Shown in pieces: positions 63,817-64,000 of a stretch of DNA of 64,000 nt. A program made the position numbers and the translations under genes. Within the stretch, counting starts at the first letter, position 1. Each line of letters begins with the position of its first letter. Source of the DNA: Olivibacter domesticus (GTDB lineage: Bacteria > Bacteroidota > Bacteroidia > Sphingobacteriales > Sphingobacteriaceae); NCBI RefSeq assembly GCF_900109575.1, contig NZ_FOAF01000010.1, positions 62,001 to 126,000 on the forward strand, in the 5' to 3' direction. Under the pieces are notes generated by a model. It made no database searches. It was not told where the DNA came from and saw only the letters and a program-made list of their open reading frames with translations.

Positions 63817-64000
63817 TTAAGGGGTTGTAACTGCTACTGGCAGCACCTTTCCATTGAAAAATTTATGTCCTGTTAGGGCAAAGTCAGCTATATACTTACC
63901 CATTTCGAAGGCCGCAATTGGCGATTCATAATTAGGGAACGCTTTTTCGAGCATTTCTGTTTGCGCAGAACCAAGAGCTAAGCAGTTAACATTAATTTTT
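63817..64000 (-). CDS. SDR-family oxidoreductase, C-terminal part (runs off the window)
   Basis: 61 codons to the TAA at 63819-63817. The segment INVNCLALGSAQTEMLEKAF is the post-catalytic 'VNCLALG' region of short-chain dehydrogenases (3-oxoacyl-ACP reductase-like), and it is followed by YIADFALTGHKFFNGKVLPV, the terminal strand and helix. The Ser-Tyr-Lys catalytic residues and cofactor motif lie outside the window. Confidence 0.78.
   Translation of the reverse strand, partial: KINVNCLALGSAQTEMLEKAFPNYESPIAAFEMGKYIADFALTGHKFFNGKVLPVAVTTP

Overview
The window is chromosomal DNA from a member of the Bacteroidota, most likely Sphingobacteriales (Sphingobacterium, Olivibacter or Pedobacter-like). 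The evidence is the lineage-typical gene content: a SusC/SusD pair, a BamA with paired OmpH chaperones, PorT of the type IX secretion system, DUF2723, DUF4295, bacillithiol synthesis and a fused HemC-HemD. Promoters of the Bacteroidetes form (TTTG, about 20 bp, TAnnTTTG) can be read directly. No rRNA, tRNA, CRISPR array or intact transposase was found by eye.

Layout. 1-2.2 kb (minus): the N-terminus of an M3 oligoendopeptidase, a degraded gap, then engB-ubiA. 2.3-9.8 kb (plus): ubiE-porT, an SDR, yqeY, an alpha/beta hydrolase, a CBS protein, nadK, a DUF6089-like barrel and uppS. 9.9-14 kb: bamA and two OmpH/Skp chaperones, ended by a strong terminator. 14-23.7 kb: a haem pathway run (hemA, hemCD, hemB, hemL, a histidine kinase/response regulator pair, a TPR membrane protein, hemE, hemJ), ended by a terminator. 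23.8-31.4 kb (minus): DUF2723, a YjbR-like protein, bshC, rimO and ftsY. 31.4-35.3 kb: an apparent insertion carrying an HTH regulator, a 50-residue membrane ORF and, divergently, three unrecognised helical proteins. 35.4-36.1 kb (minus): rpmB-rpmG-DUF4295, whose usual neighbour in this phylum is ftsY, so the insertion splits a conserved block. 36.3-43.2 kb: a MITE-like palindrome, an MHS-family transporter with a small membrane partner, acs, a CsbD protein, surE, a small membrane protein and lpxB.

43.7-58.0 kb is a sialoglycan-utilisation locus of visibly higher GC: a sulfatase, an exo-sialidase, SusC/SusD, a sialate O-acetylesterase, N-acetylneuraminate lyase, a NanM-type mutarotase, an MFS sialic acid transporter and a second sulfatase on the other strand. 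Together they would desulfate and desialylate host or environmental glycans, import sialic acid across the outer membrane, deacetylate it, carry it over the inner membrane and cleave it to ManNAc and pyruvate. The ManNAc epimerase and kinase are not in the window. Three promoters of this locus share the same -7 box followed at a fixed 4-bp distance by the palindrome TATGTTCTACATA, which looks like an operator for one dedicated regulator. Intergenic leaders in the locus are also repeated.

58.3-64 kb: a siderophore-type TonB receptor, a zinc-ribbon protein, a GreA/GreB-family factor, a 47-residue ORF, an OsmC protein, a MazG-like pyrophosphohydrolase, ssb, a lipoprotein and the C-terminus of an SDR.

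The two most promising leads for something undescribed are the HTH plus three-gene cassette at 31.4-35.3 kb and the shared operator/leader architecture of the sialoglycan locus.
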